Assembly: GCA_002409625.1 (NCBI GenBank)
Contig: DHNY01000013.1
Span: forward strand, 2,610-66,609
From: Anaerolineaceae bacterium UBA5404
GTDB taxonomy: Bacteria; Chloroflexota; Anaerolineae; Anaerolineales; Anaerolineaceae
Direction of reading: 5' to 3'
DNA length: 64,000 nucleotides
In this document: positions 53,367 to 64,000 of the stretch, one piece after another
How positions within the stretch are numbered: the first letter of the stretch is position 1
Layout: each line of letters begins with the position of its first letter
Translations under genes and position numbers: made by a program
Notes under the pieces: generated by a model
The model's input: the letters and a program-made list of their open reading frames with translations, nothing else
Told to the model about the DNA's origin: nothing
Databases searched by the model: none

Positions 53367-53757
53367 GAGCGTATCAGGTCTCCTTATGTGTTGCCTGAAT
53401 TATACCAAGCAAAACCATGCCCCGACATGATCCTTAAAAAGCTGTTTAATCTTAATTGAACAACTCAAATGAAAGTTGGGTTTTGCAAAAACGCAAGCGA
53501 TTGTATCTGATGTTGTGCGCTCACAAAAACTAAAAATCAAAGGACCTTGGCTTTTGAATATCGTCCATAAGGTTTAGACCACTTAATCAAACAGCATTCC
53601 AACAAAGCTTCAGTTTTTTAACAGCAGGTTTAAAAGCGGACTTTTGAATTTGAGGCGGTTTTTTCCGTCTGACGGGCTTTTTATCCGAAAAGTGCGCCTC
53701 GTGGTATAATTATTAGGTTGCGCTGGCATCAAAAAATCAGTCAGCCGGAAAGACATT
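53367..53757. other. Divergent promoter region between the EEP gene and gyrA
   Basis: About 390 bases without a gene. Two extended -10 boxes are seen: TGG-TATAAT on the minus strand at 53399-53407 for the EEP operon and TGG-TATAAT on the plus strand at 53702-53710 for gyrA. A short stem AGGCGG/CCGTCT with a T-rich loop lies near 53653-53670. The rest is AT-rich with no open frame or clear RNA fold. Confidence 0.6.
53702..53710 (+). promoter_or_regulatory. Extended -10 promoter of gyrA
   Basis: TGG-TATAAT with no good -35 hexamer. It leaves a leader of about 40 nt containing GGAAAG before the ATG at 53758. Confidence 0.6.
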
Positions 53758-56496
<2,739 letters not shown>

Positions 56497-56533
56497 TTAA
56501 GTGTTTTCTTCTAAAAACCAACAAAATCAACTG

Positions 56534-56563
56534 GCGCGTGGCAGGATGCCACGCGCTTTTTTT
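56534..56563 (+). terminator. Intrinsic terminator of gyrA
   Basis: GCGCGTGGCA (56534-56543) pairs perfectly with TGCCACGCGC (56547-56556), 3-nt loop, seven T. Confidence 0.93.
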
Positions 56564-56575
56564 AGTTTTAGAGCA

Positions 56576-56660
56576 ACTCCTTCCGGGCTGCTTTGCCAGG
56601 TCTCCAGACCGGGCATTTTCCTACGCGCACGGTGAGGACACCGGCGCGATCTGTGGCGTT
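56576..56660. repeat. GC-rich palindromic intergenic element
   Basis: After the gyrA terminator a GC-rich stretch holds CCAGGTCT-CC-AGACCGGG and CGGTG-AGGA-CACCG, two small inverted repeats, contrasting with the AT-rich flanks. It could be a remnant of a palindromic interspersed repeat. No second copy was noticed in the window. Confidence 0.35.
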
Positions 56661-56716
56661 AAAAGGAATAAATTAGAGGATAAAGAATAATTTTTTCAGA
56701 AAATAAAAGGGGTTGC

Positions 56717-57499
56717 TTAGAGGGTAGCAGGCCTAATTTCAGAAGAATAAAGCTGACGTAATGTGCCTTGCTCATCTTCGACCAAAAGCGCGGCGTTATC
56801 TTGCACACCAATCAGGCGGAACCATTCGATTTCGCCTTTTTCGTTGGCAATTTGCACCTTTTCACCCACATAAGCTAATTTTTCGTTCCATTTCAGAATG
56901 AAATCTTTAGAACCCATCTCCGGGCGGATTTCATTTAGGCGGGTCAACAACGATGTTAAAACCTCATCAACAGAAACTGGATAGCCTAATTGCGCCTCCA
57001 AACTACTGGCTCTAAAACGCAAACTTTCTGATGGCGGATGTGAGCCCAAGCCCACATTGACCCCAATACCCACAACAACCGCTTCTGCAAAATCACTGCT
57101 CCACAAGGTTTCTGTGAGAATACCACACACCTTGGCGCCGTTCAGTAAAACGTCATTAGGCCATTTGAGCTTCCCCTTTAAGTCATATTTGCTTTCAAAA
57201 ACATCCAGCAAGGCTAAACCTGCCAAAGCTGTAAATCGGAATAAGTTAGCTTGTTCCTCATCACTCGGTCGAATCAAAAGGCTCAGCGCAAGCGATTGCC
57301 CTGGCGTTCCCTCCCACTGGCGGTCCATGCGTCCACGTCCTTTGGTTTGTTTTTGGGCGGTCAGCGCAATATTGCCCGGAGCGCCTGCCTCAGCCAGCGC
57401 TAAGGCATCCGTGTTGGTGGATCCAGTTTCCACAAGCGAATAAACCTTAAAACCCGCTATTTCTTTCGGTGTAATTCCTTTGATGAGATTGAGTGCCAT
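56717..57499 (-). CDS. birA: Biotin-[acetyl-CoA-carboxylase] ligase
   Basis: This enzyme activates biotin with ATP and attaches it to biotin carboxyl carrier protein. The 260-residue protein has TGSTNTDA near residue 28, KQTKGRGRMDRQWEGTPGQSL near residue 50 (the biotinyl-AMP loop, GRGR), LKWPNDVLLNGAKVCGILTE near residue 112 and the GIGVNVG strand. It lacks the N-terminal DNA-binding domain of E. coli BirA, so it should not act as a repressor. AAGG precedes the ATG. It lies 21 bases downstream of the histidine kinase gene. Confidence 0.95.
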   Translation of the reverse strand: MALNLIKGITPKEIAGFKVYSLVETGSTNTDALALAEAGAPGNIALTAQKQTKGRGRMDRQWEGTPGQSLALSLLIRPSDEEQANLFRFTALAGLALLDVFESKYDLKGKLKWPNDVLLNGAKVCGILTETLWSSDFAEAVVVGIGVNVGLGSHPPSESLRFRASSLEAQLGYPVSVDEVLTSLLTRLNEIRPEMGSKDFILKWNEKLAYVGEKVQIANEKGEIEWFRLIGVQDNAALLVEDEQGTLRQLYSSEIRPATL

Positions 57500-57520
57500 A
57501 ATTCTTTGCCTTTTGGCAAA

Positions 57521-59077
57521 TTATAAAGGCTTAGGGAAGAATCGGGGCAAAGTAAAACAAATTTTAGCCCCTTCCTTATAATTTTCGTCTATCCAAATTT
57601 TGCCGCCGTGGGCTTCCACAATCGATTTACTCAAAAACAATCCCAAACCTGTTCCTTTGCTGGTCTTTGTGCTATGGTCCGCGCGATAAAAACGGTCAAA
57701 GGCATGTGGCACGTCCATTGGATCAAAACCAGGACCATGGTCAGAAATACACAGCTTAACCGCATCTTCAAAGATTTCACCATCAACTTCAATGGGTCCC
57801 GCGTCTGCATATTTCAAACTATTGGAAATGAGATTGCTAAGCAGCTGATTGATGCGCGTTGGATCAGCATAGACCAGCGGAAAATCATGCGGCAAATGGG
57901 TAATGAGGGGTTTTTTCTCTGCGTGCACAGTATGCTTGCGCAAGAGATCTTCCACCAAAGCGTCAATATCTAATTCGCTCGCGCGCAATGCCAAACCGCC
58001 GGCTTGCAGGCGGGTTGCATCAAGCAAATCCTCAACCATGGCAGCCAAATGGTCGGCTTCATCTTCGATAACCGCCAGGCTTTCATCCACCATGGCCTTA
58101 TCCCATTTCACATCATCGCGACGCAAAGTGCTGGCGTAACCTTTAATCAAGGCGATTGGCGTTTTGAGTTCATGGCTGATAACCGACATAAAACCGGTTT
58201 TTAGATCTTCAGCTGTGCGATGGCGGGTGATATCCCGCACCGAAGCAATAATGTTCAAAAGTTGCCCGTCGCTATTAAAAAGTGGCGCGTAATTGATTGA
58301 AACCGGCAAAGGCGCCAAACCACCCCAGCGTGTCATATCGCCTTCGATGAACATTTCTTCACGGGGATAGCGCGTCCAGCCAAAGGTCATCGCCTCAGTA
58401 ATCGGCAAACCTTTTTTGACACCTTGCCAAACCAACACTTCATCATAAGTCCTGCCAATTAAAGAGCCTGGGGAGGCATTGATCAGTTTACAAAATGCCG
58501 CATTGACCTGGGTGACCTTTAATTCCGGGCTCAAAATGAGAATACCATCTGCCACCGAATCAAGCAATGCCGCCACACGCAAATTGTGGTCAAGCACTTC
58601 TTTATAGAGCTTGGCATTGCGCACCGCAATGGCAGCCTGGTTAGCAAAACTATTTAAAAGCGAGTAGTCATTGGCACTAAAAGTGGTACGATAGTTGCGA
58701 AAGACATAAATCTGACCAATCACCTGACCGCGCGTGATCATAGAAATACCCACACTTGAAATCATGCCCATGCTGATATCACTGAGCATCTTGTTCATTT
58801 CAGGGATGCGTGCGCCATCTTCACCAAGGTCTTCCGGCAAGGTTGCCATCCAATCCTCAATATAAGTGTAAAGCGCCTCAGGCAAACCTTGATGCACCGC
58901 AATGTTCCAGTCCTGGGTTTCATCCAATAGCGCAATGAAGCCGGCATGCCCACTGAGCATCTCGACGGTGATGCGCAAAATACGCGTGAGCAGCACGGGT
59001 AAGTCGAGCTCTTCAGTAAGCGCGCGTAAAATTTCTAACAGGTAGTCCCGTTGCCGAACACGATAATCAGGTAACAT
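57521..59077 (-). CDS. Soluble sensor histidine kinase (GAF-PAS-HisKA-HATPase)
   Basis: The 518-residue protein has no membrane segment. Domains in order are GAF (about residues 12-165), PAS (about 165-280; DSVADGILILSPELKVTQVNAAFCKL), HisKA (about 290-360) with the phosphorylated His in VISHELKTPIALIKGY, and HATPase (about 400-515) with the N box LLSNLISNSLKYAD, G1 ISDHGPGFDP and G2 GTGLGLFLSKSIVEAHGG. It must sense a cytoplasmic signal. No response regulator is encoded nearby. GAAGGA precedes the ATG; it lies 24 bases after surE on the same strand. Confidence 0.93.
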   Translation of the reverse strand: MLPDYRVRQRDYLLEILRALTEELDLPVLLTRILRITVEMLSGHAGFIALLDETQDWNIAVHQGLPEALYTYIEDWMATLPEDLGEDGARIPEMNKMLSDISMGMISSVGISMITRGQVIGQIYVFRNYRTTFSANDYSLLNSFANQAAIAVRNAKLYKEVLDHNLRVAALLDSVADGILILSPELKVTQVNAAFCKLINASPGSLIGRTYDEVLVWQGVKKGLPITEAMTFGWTRYPREEMFIEGDMTRWGGLAPLPVSINYAPLFNSDGQLLNIIASVRDITRHRTAEDLKTGFMSVISHELKTPIALIKGYASTLRRDDVKWDKAMVDESLAVIEDEADHLAAMVEDLLDATRLQAGGLALRASELDIDALVEDLLRKHTVHAEKKPLITHLPHDFPLVYADPTRINQLLSNLISNSLKYADAGPIEVDGEIFEDAVKLCISDHGPGFDPMDVPHAFDRFYRADHSTKTSKGTGLGLFLSKSIVEAHGGKIWIDENYKEGAKICFTLPRFFPKPL

Positions 59078-59101
59078 TTTTATCCTTCGTAATTGCTTTT
59101 C

Positions 59102-59881
59102 TTAGTCTAAATGTTTTCCAGCTCGCGCCAAAGCCGCATAGTTGGTGTTGTCCATGTGCAAAGGTGTAACCGAGATGTAACCTTGTTGAAGCGCGCCGTA
59201 ATCAGTGAAGTCTTCCATCAGTCCGGTTGGTTGTTTGCCGCCAATCCAGAAATAAGGTCTTCCAAAGGGGTCTTCACGTTTGAGTAAAAAATCGTGGTAA
59301 TAACGCGTTCCCAGTCGTGTGAACTGCACGCCTTTGTAGTCATCTTCGGGCATAAAAGGCAGGTTGATGTTCCAGATAACCATCTCTTCGTCTTCCATGG
59401 GTCGCTCTAAAAGCTTGAGGATAATTTCGGTCGCTTTTTGGGCGGATTTTGAAAAGTCAAGATTCCCATCGTTATACTCAGGCGCGTCAAGCGAAACAGC
59501 AAACCCTGGCTTTCCCATAATCGCTGCTTCAAGTGCAGCGGCAACTGTGCCAGAATAGCTGACATCTGTACCAATATTCGCATTATTATTAATGCCAGAG
59601 ACCACGAAGTCGAATTCCATGTCTAAAGCGCCCATTAACGCCAATGCCACGCAATCACTCGGTGCGCCATCCGAACTGTATGCCCATGAGCCATCCGAAA
59701 GTTGCAATGTCTTGATACGCAAAGGCACATTCATCGTCTTTTTATGCCCACAAGCCGACCAGTTTTTATCAGGCGCCAAAATGGTCACCTCAAAACCCGG
59801 CACCTGACGCAAAGCCTGTGCCATTGCCAAAATACCTTTGCTTCTAACCCCATCGTCATTTGTTAATAAAATGCGTTTCAT
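59102..59881 (-). CDS. surE: 5'/3'-nucleotidase SurE
   Basis: SurE is a metal-dependent nucleoside monophosphatase linked to stress survival. The 259-residue protein starts MKRILLTNDDGVRSKGI with the metal-binding Asp pair, followed by VTILAPDKNWSACG, the SSDGAPSDCVALAL segment and the DFVVSGINNNANIGTDVSYSGTVAAALEA motif near residue 90. The ATG at 59881 gives the family start; a TTG at 59890, better spaced from AAGGG, is possible. It starts 18 bases after secA. Confidence 0.95.
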   Translation of the reverse strand: MKRILLTNDDGVRSKGILAMAQALRQVPGFEVTILAPDKNWSACGHKKTMNVPLRIKTLQLSDGSWAYSSDGAPSDCVALALMGALDMEFDFVVSGINNNANIGTDVSYSGTVAAALEAAIMGKPGFAVSLDAPEYNDGNLDFSKSAQKATEIILKLLERPMEDEEMVIWNINLPFMPEDDYKGVQFTRLGTRYYHDFLLKREDPFGRPYFWIGGKQPTGLMEDFTDYGALQQGYISVTPLHMDNTNYAALARAGKHLD

Positions 59882-59899
59882 CTGTATCAATAAACCCTT

Positions 59900-62800
59900 C
59901 TAGTGGCGTTTTCGTCGTTTTTTCTTGCTTTTGCTCTTGGTCTGCGGTTCATCTTCTGCTGAAGAATGCGCAATGCCTTCCTGGTTGGTAACCAGGTTGG
60001 GTCTAAAGCGGAACATGCGGCTGACCACCGTTTGTCGCACGGTTCCCATTAATTCGGAATACATGCCGCTGGCTTTGTGTTTGTACTGTACCAGCGGGTC
60101 TCGTTGGGCATAGGACTCCATGCGAATGGATACGCGCAATGCTTCCATTTCAGTGAGATATTCCACCCAGGATTCGGTAAAAGTGCCCAAAAGCAAGTCG
60201 CGATAGATGCGGTTTTGGGTTTCGTAACCCAGCACACTTTGAATCTCTTCGTGCATTTCTTCTGGAATATCATCGATCGGACTTTCCGCAATGGCATTGT
60301 ATTGCTCTTCGCCCAGCGTTTTTGCCAGCGCTTTGCGGGATGGCTCGTGGGTTAGAGATATGGTGCGGTTCAAATTGCGTATGTTCATCAGGTCAGCTGC
60401 GCCAAAGACTTCAGCCAAGTGCTCTTCTGCACCTTTAAGATGTTCGATGATATCTTCGGTCAGCTGTGCCACATCAGCTTTGCGCAACTTTTCTGCCATG
60501 GAATAAAGGTAATTCAGGCGCATATGCGCGCGGAATTGGCGTTGGCGCGAGCGTGGATCAAACCCAATGCGCTTGCCCATCGTGGTCATTTGCAGGGCTT
60601 TATACAAAGCTTCTTCATCCTCCAAAGCTTCCTCCAAGAGGGCTTGGTTGTTTTCGATATCACGCAGCACTTCACCATTTTCGCCAAACAGTCTTTCAGT
60701 GCGATGGTCAAGCGTATCCTGCGCCTGGTCCAAAAGGTTTTGTCTGGTGTCTGCCCAATCCTGACTGGCAAGATCGATGGCTTTAAAAGGCCAGCTTTCA
60801 CCGAATCGTTTTTCGAGCGTCAAAAGCGTTCTTCTTAAGGTGTTTAGGGTTACACCTGTCCGCAAAGCATCGCGCAAAGGTGCTTTCATGCTCATTGGAT
60901 CTTCACGCAAGGTGCGCTGCTCCGCGGCTGCCAGGCGCACCTGAACGCCCATCAGGCTGCTTAATTCAGCTTGTGGGTCACGAAGTTCTTCGGGGTCAAA
61001 GGTTTCCAAAAAAGCGTCCAATGCGTCGTTGCGTTCTGCAATCTGGTTCTTGATGGTTTCCTGGTTGCGCGTCAAAAGCAGGTCCACACCTTCAATGACA
61101 TGTTCATTTTCTGCCTTAACTGCTTCTTGTGCCATTGTCAACAAACGGCGCTTGAGTTCGTCCAAAGTGTCTACATCTTCAAGTTCATTGGCTGCCATCT
61201 TTAAGGTATAGGAAGGGTAAACGCCAAATTCCGTGTTGATGGTGGATTGTATGTCTTCAAGCTGAGCCAAGAGCTTCCAGGGACCTTCGGCATCGATCAA
61301 AGCTTGCTCAACTTTGGGCGCGATTTCATTGCGCACCATATCTTGCACATCATCATGCAAGTCTTCTTTCAAAAAGATGCGGTCGCGTTGCTCATACACA
61401 CGGTTACGTTGGGTGTTGAGCACGTCATCATACTCCAGCAAATGCTTGCGCACGTCAAAGTTCGAGCCCTCCACGCGGGTTTGGGCTTGTTCGACCATGC
61501 GGTTGATAATGCCAATTTCAATAGGCATGCTTTCATCCATTTTGAAGCGTGCCAGCATGGCTTCCATTTGGTCACCGCCAAACATACGCATCAGCTCGTC
61601 GTCCATTGCCAGATAAAAACGCGAGGAACCTGGGTCGCCCTGACGTCCCGCGCGTCCACGCAACTGGTTGTCGATACGTCGTGCTTCGTGGCGCTCCGAG
61701 CCAACCACGTGCAAGCCACCCAACTCACGAACCAAAGCCATTTGCTCCATGTATTGCTTAAAAGCGTCCACGGCAGTTTGTTGTTCTTCTTCAAGCTCAA
61801 CATTCAACGCGTTTACAGCTGCCAGGCGTTGAGGCATGGTCATGTTATAGGGATCAAGGTCACTGTGCTTTGCCAGAACCTGGTTGAGTTCTGAAAGCAA
61901 ATTCTCGGGCAATTCGCCGCCAAGCTTGATGTCCACACCACGTCCTGCCATGTTAGTAGCGATGGTAACCGCGCCAACCGCGCCAGCTTTGGCAATAATC
62001 AACGACTCTTCGGTATGCTTACGCGCATTCAAAACCTGGTGCGGAATACCAGAGTCAAAAACCGGTTTCAAGCGTTCCCAATGCTCCGGCTCTAAAGATA
62101 AGAGCTCTAACAAGCCTTCGCGGTTGCTTTCATCGGTCAAATCCATTGTGTTCATGCCAAACTGACTGCCCAGCCGCCTCAATTCTGGCATGCGCAACTT
62201 CTGCAGGGGTTCATTTAAACCGGCAAGTTCCGGCGCATGTTGGTAATCTTCTTCTTTGGCGCCTTTGCTCAATCGCCAGGCACGCCTAATGAGGTTCACT
62301 TGCACCACACGCCGCACCATGTCGGAGCTCATTCTGCTGGACAGGTGTTCAGAGCTTTCCACCGAGGTTGTACCCACCAATTGCGGCCGACCAATGGCAT
62401 GATAACGCAAAATTTCAAGCACAATCGCGCGCAGCTTGCCTTCAGCGGTACGATAAATGACATCCGGGTAATCCTTGCGCTTAAAGTACAAAGCGTTTTT
62501 GTTGGGGTCATCTTCCGCAAAGTAATAGGTATAGTCATAGCCAAACTCATCCTTGGCTTGGGTTTGATCGATACCCGAATCGGGTTGTTCAGCTTTATAT
62601 TCAAGGTTTGAAGGAATAGCCAGCACGTCCAAACCGTAAATGCGGAAGAATTCTTCTTTTTCGGTCATCGCGGTACCGGTCATGCCAGCCAGCTTTTTGT
62701 ACATCCTAAAATAGTTCTGGATGGTTACCGTGGCGTGGGTGATATTTTCAGCTTCCACCTTAACGCCTTCTTTGGCTTCAACCGCCTGGTGCAAACCGTC

Positions 62801-63892
62801 TGACCAGCGTCTGCCAGGCATCATACGACCAGTAAATTCGTCCACAATAACAACCTCGCCACCCTGCACAATGTATTCCTTGTTACGATGGAAGAGGTAT
62901 TCAGCGCGCAAACTTTGCTCCAAGAAACCCAAAAGGCGGGCTTGTTCGGGAGTGATGTCTTCGGGCCGTTCTGGATCAGAAAGCGGTTCGCCAAGCATTT
63001 CCTCAACGTGTGCCACGCCAATTTCGGTTAAGGCAACCGATTGGTCTTTTTCGCTCACTTCAACATCTTCAGGTTGAAGCGCTTTAACGATTTTTGCCAT
63101 GCGATAGTAATTTTCCGAATCTTCATGTGATGGACCCGAAATAATCAAAGGCGTCCGCGCTTCGTCAATGAGAATGTTGTCAACTTCGTCGATAATCGCG
63201 TAGTGATGTGGCTTTTGCACGCGGTCATCCCAACGCATAGTGATGTTGTCGCGCAGGTAGTCAAAACCAAATTCGCTGTTGGTGCCGTAGGTGATATCCG
63301 CGGCATATGCGTGCTTGCGATGAACCGGTCGCAGTTGGTGTGTTTCTTCAAAAAGGGAGGACTCGTCCGGGTCAAAAATAAAGGCACGTTGCGAAGCCCC
63401 ATCAGAAGCTGAAGCCGATTGCAATACGCCGGTGCTCATACCCAAAAAGCGATAAATCGCACCCATCCAGCGTCCGTCACGGCGAGCCAGATAGTCATTG
63501 ACCGTAATCAGGTGTGCGCCTTTACCCTCAAGCGCGTTGAGGTAAAGTGGCAGTGTGGCACTCAGCGTCTTGCCCTCACCAGTGCGCAGCTCAGAGATAG
63601 AGCCATGATGAAGGTTGATTCCGCAGATGAGCTGCACGTCATAATGGCGCTGCCCTAAAACACGTTTGCTGGCTTCGCGCACAGTGGCGTAAGCTTCGGG
63701 AAGCAAGTCATCCAGTGTTTCGCCCTTGGCGAGTCGCGCTTTGTACTCGTCGGTTTTGGCAGCCAGCGCTTCGTCGCTTAAGGCTTCAAATTGAGGTTCA
63801 AGCGCGTTGATTTGCTCAACGATGACGCTAAGTTTGTCGATAGCTTTTTTATTGGGGTCCCCTGTAAAGAATCTTGCGATTTTTTGTAGCAT
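59900..63892 (-). CDS. secA: Protein translocase ATPase SecA, enlarged form
   Basis: SecA drives export of unfolded proteins through SecYEG. The 1330-residue protein is far longer than the E. coli form (901). Motor motifs: MRTGEGKTLSATLPLYL-like (LRTGEGKT near residue 105), VNDYLARRD, YGTNSEFGFDYLRDN, VDNILIDEARTPLIISGP, MTGTA, VTIATNMAGRGVDIKLGG and HEARRIDNQLRGRAGRQGDPGSSRFYLAMDD. A short insert follows STGVLQS in the first nucleotide domain, about 100 extra residues sit between GTTSVESSE and HQVLNARKH in the second, and the helical wing region is greatly extended. The C-terminus is Lys/Arg-rich without the Cys zinc motif. AGAGGACACATT precedes the ATG at 63892. Confidence 0.95.
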   Translation of the reverse strand: MLQKIARFFTGDPNKKAIDKLSVIVEQINALEPQFEALSDEALAAKTDEYKARLAKGETLDDLLPEAYATVREASKRVLGQRHYDVQLICGINLHHGSISELRTGEGKTLSATLPLYLNALEGKGAHLITVNDYLARRDGRWMGAIYRFLGMSTGVLQSASASDGASQRAFIFDPDESSLFEETHQLRPVHRKHAYAADITYGTNSEFGFDYLRDNITMRWDDRVQKPHHYAIIDEVDNILIDEARTPLIISGPSHEDSENYYRMAKIVKALQPEDVEVSEKDQSVALTEIGVAHVEEMLGEPLSDPERPEDITPEQARLLGFLEQSLRAEYLFHRNKEYIVQGGEVVIVDEFTGRMMPGRRWSDGLHQAVEAKEGVKVEAENITHATVTIQNYFRMYKKLAGMTGTAMTEKEEFFRIYGLDVLAIPSNLEYKAEQPDSGIDQTQAKDEFGYDYTYYFAEDDPNKNALYFKRKDYPDVIYRTAEGKLRAIVLEILRYHAIGRPQLVGTTSVESSEHLSSRMSSDMVRRVVQVNLIRRAWRLSKGAKEEDYQHAPELAGLNEPLQKLRMPELRRLGSQFGMNTMDLTDESNREGLLELLSLEPEHWERLKPVFDSGIPHQVLNARKHTEESLIIAKAGAVGAVTIATNMAGRGVDIKLGGELPENLLSELNQVLAKHSDLDPYNMTMPQRLAAVNALNVELEEEQQTAVDAFKQYMEQMALVRELGGLHVVGSERHEARRIDNQLRGRAGRQGDPGSSRFYLAMDDELMRMFGGDQMEAMLARFKMDESMPIEIGIINRMVEQAQTRVEGSNFDVRKHLLEYDDVLNTQRNRVYEQRDRIFLKEDLHDDVQDMVRNEIAPKVEQALIDAEGPWKLLAQLEDIQSTINTEFGVYPSYTLKMAANELEDVDTLDELKRRLLTMAQEAVKAENEHVIEGVDLLLTRNQETIKNQIAERNDALDAFLETFDPEELRDPQAELSSLMGVQVRLAAAEQRTLREDPMSMKAPLRDALRTGVTLNTLRRTLLTLEKRFGESWPFKAIDLASQDWADTRQNLLDQAQDTLDHRTERLFGENGEVLRDIENNQALLEEALEDEEALYKALQMTTMGKRIGFDPRSRQRQFRAHMRLNYLYSMAEKLRKADVAQLTEDIIEHLKGAEEHLAEVFGAADLMNIRNLNRTISLTHEPSRKALAKTLGEEQYNAIAESPIDDIPEEMHEEIQSVLGYETQNRIYRDLLLGTFTESWVEYLTEMEALRVSIRMESYAQRDPLVQYKHKASGMYSELMGTVRQTVVSRMFRFRPNLVTNQEGIAHSSAEDEPQTKSKSKKKRRKRH

Positions 63893-63937
63893 AATGTGTC
63901 CTCTTATGGGCTTAAAAACGAAATTGCCCAACTATGC

Positions 63938-63946
63938 ATTATAGCA
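63938..63946 (-). promoter_or_regulatory. Extended -10 promoter of secA
   Basis: TGC-TATAAT on the minus strand, about 45 nt before the secA ATG, with no clear -35. The leader carries an AGAGGA ribosome site. The remaining bases to 64000 show no gene. Confidence 0.6.
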
Positions 63947-64000
63947 CGGGCGCTTTGCTTCTAGCCATTAGCATTGTGTTGGATTATTGCGGTTTTGTTA

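Overview
The window looks like a chromosomal segment from an uncultured or little-studied Chloroflexota bacterium, most likely class Anaerolineae. This is inferred from gene content and protein style: many secreted or membrane proteins carrying long Thr/Pro tracts, tandem FemAB-like proteins, VanW, LytR-CpsA-Psr and clostripain-like proteins, an unusually large SecA without the C-terminal zinc motif, and lipoprotein signals without outer-membrane machinery. No phage, insertion sequence, integrase or CRISPR array was seen. One tRNA gene (Glu, anticodon CTC) is present.

Layout. 1-6.4 kb: end of a basic-tailed protein, a membrane protein with a GH8-like domain, tRNA-Glu, a PlsC-type acyltransferase, RecJ, PsuG and a Thr/Pro-rich membrane protein. 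6.4-11 kb: leftward envelope-polysaccharide operon (GT2 glycosyltransferase, polyprenyl-phosphate sugar transferase, two FemAB-like proteins) behind a RidA gene. 11.5-21.2 kb: CapA-like lipoprotein, another lipoprotein, a broken secreted amidase, diaminopropionate ammonia-lyase, a DMT permease and a broken CSLREA-type surface protein. 21.4-29.2 kb: envelope block (VanW, Trm112-like, LCP ligase, LysM protein, PpiC lipoprotein, Thr/Pro membrane protein) plus a YgeY-type hydrolase. 29.2-35.2 kb: TrmH-family methyltransferase, AAA-DUF4143 ATPase with a 32-bp repeat array at its promoter, a phosphoesterase, and a GNAT plus ABC-F operon behind an elaborate leader. 35.2-48.3 kb: urocanate hydratase, SPFH protein, clostripain-like protease, FHA protein, glutamate racemase, a DUF2975/HTH pair, an XPB-associated-domain protein, MgtC and DegV. 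48.4-64 kb: two phosphohexomutases (one GlmM), an EEP-family protein, GyrA, BirA, a soluble histidine kinase, SurE and SecA.

Together the genes serve envelope building (GlmM, MurI, sugar transferase, GT2, FemAB, VanW, LCP), export (SecA, PpiC), DNA maintenance (RecJ, GyrA) and amino-acid or nucleoside salvage (DpaL, YgeY, HutU, PsuG).

The most notable signals are regulatory. (1) The GNAT-ABC-F operon has a textbook promoter, a six-codon leaderless upstream ORF whose codons form one arm of a terminator-like stem with a nine-U tract, and a second terminator-like hairpin, suggesting ribosome-mediated attenuation. (2) Many genes have a -10 box exactly 6-7 nt before the start codon and no Shine-Dalgarno, pointing to frequent leaderless transcription. 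(3) Three 32-bp direct repeats abut the -10 box of the AAA-DUF4143 gene. (4) Two secreted-protein genes are interrupted by in-frame TAG codons, one also by a one-base frameshift. All functions are read from sequence; no database search was run.
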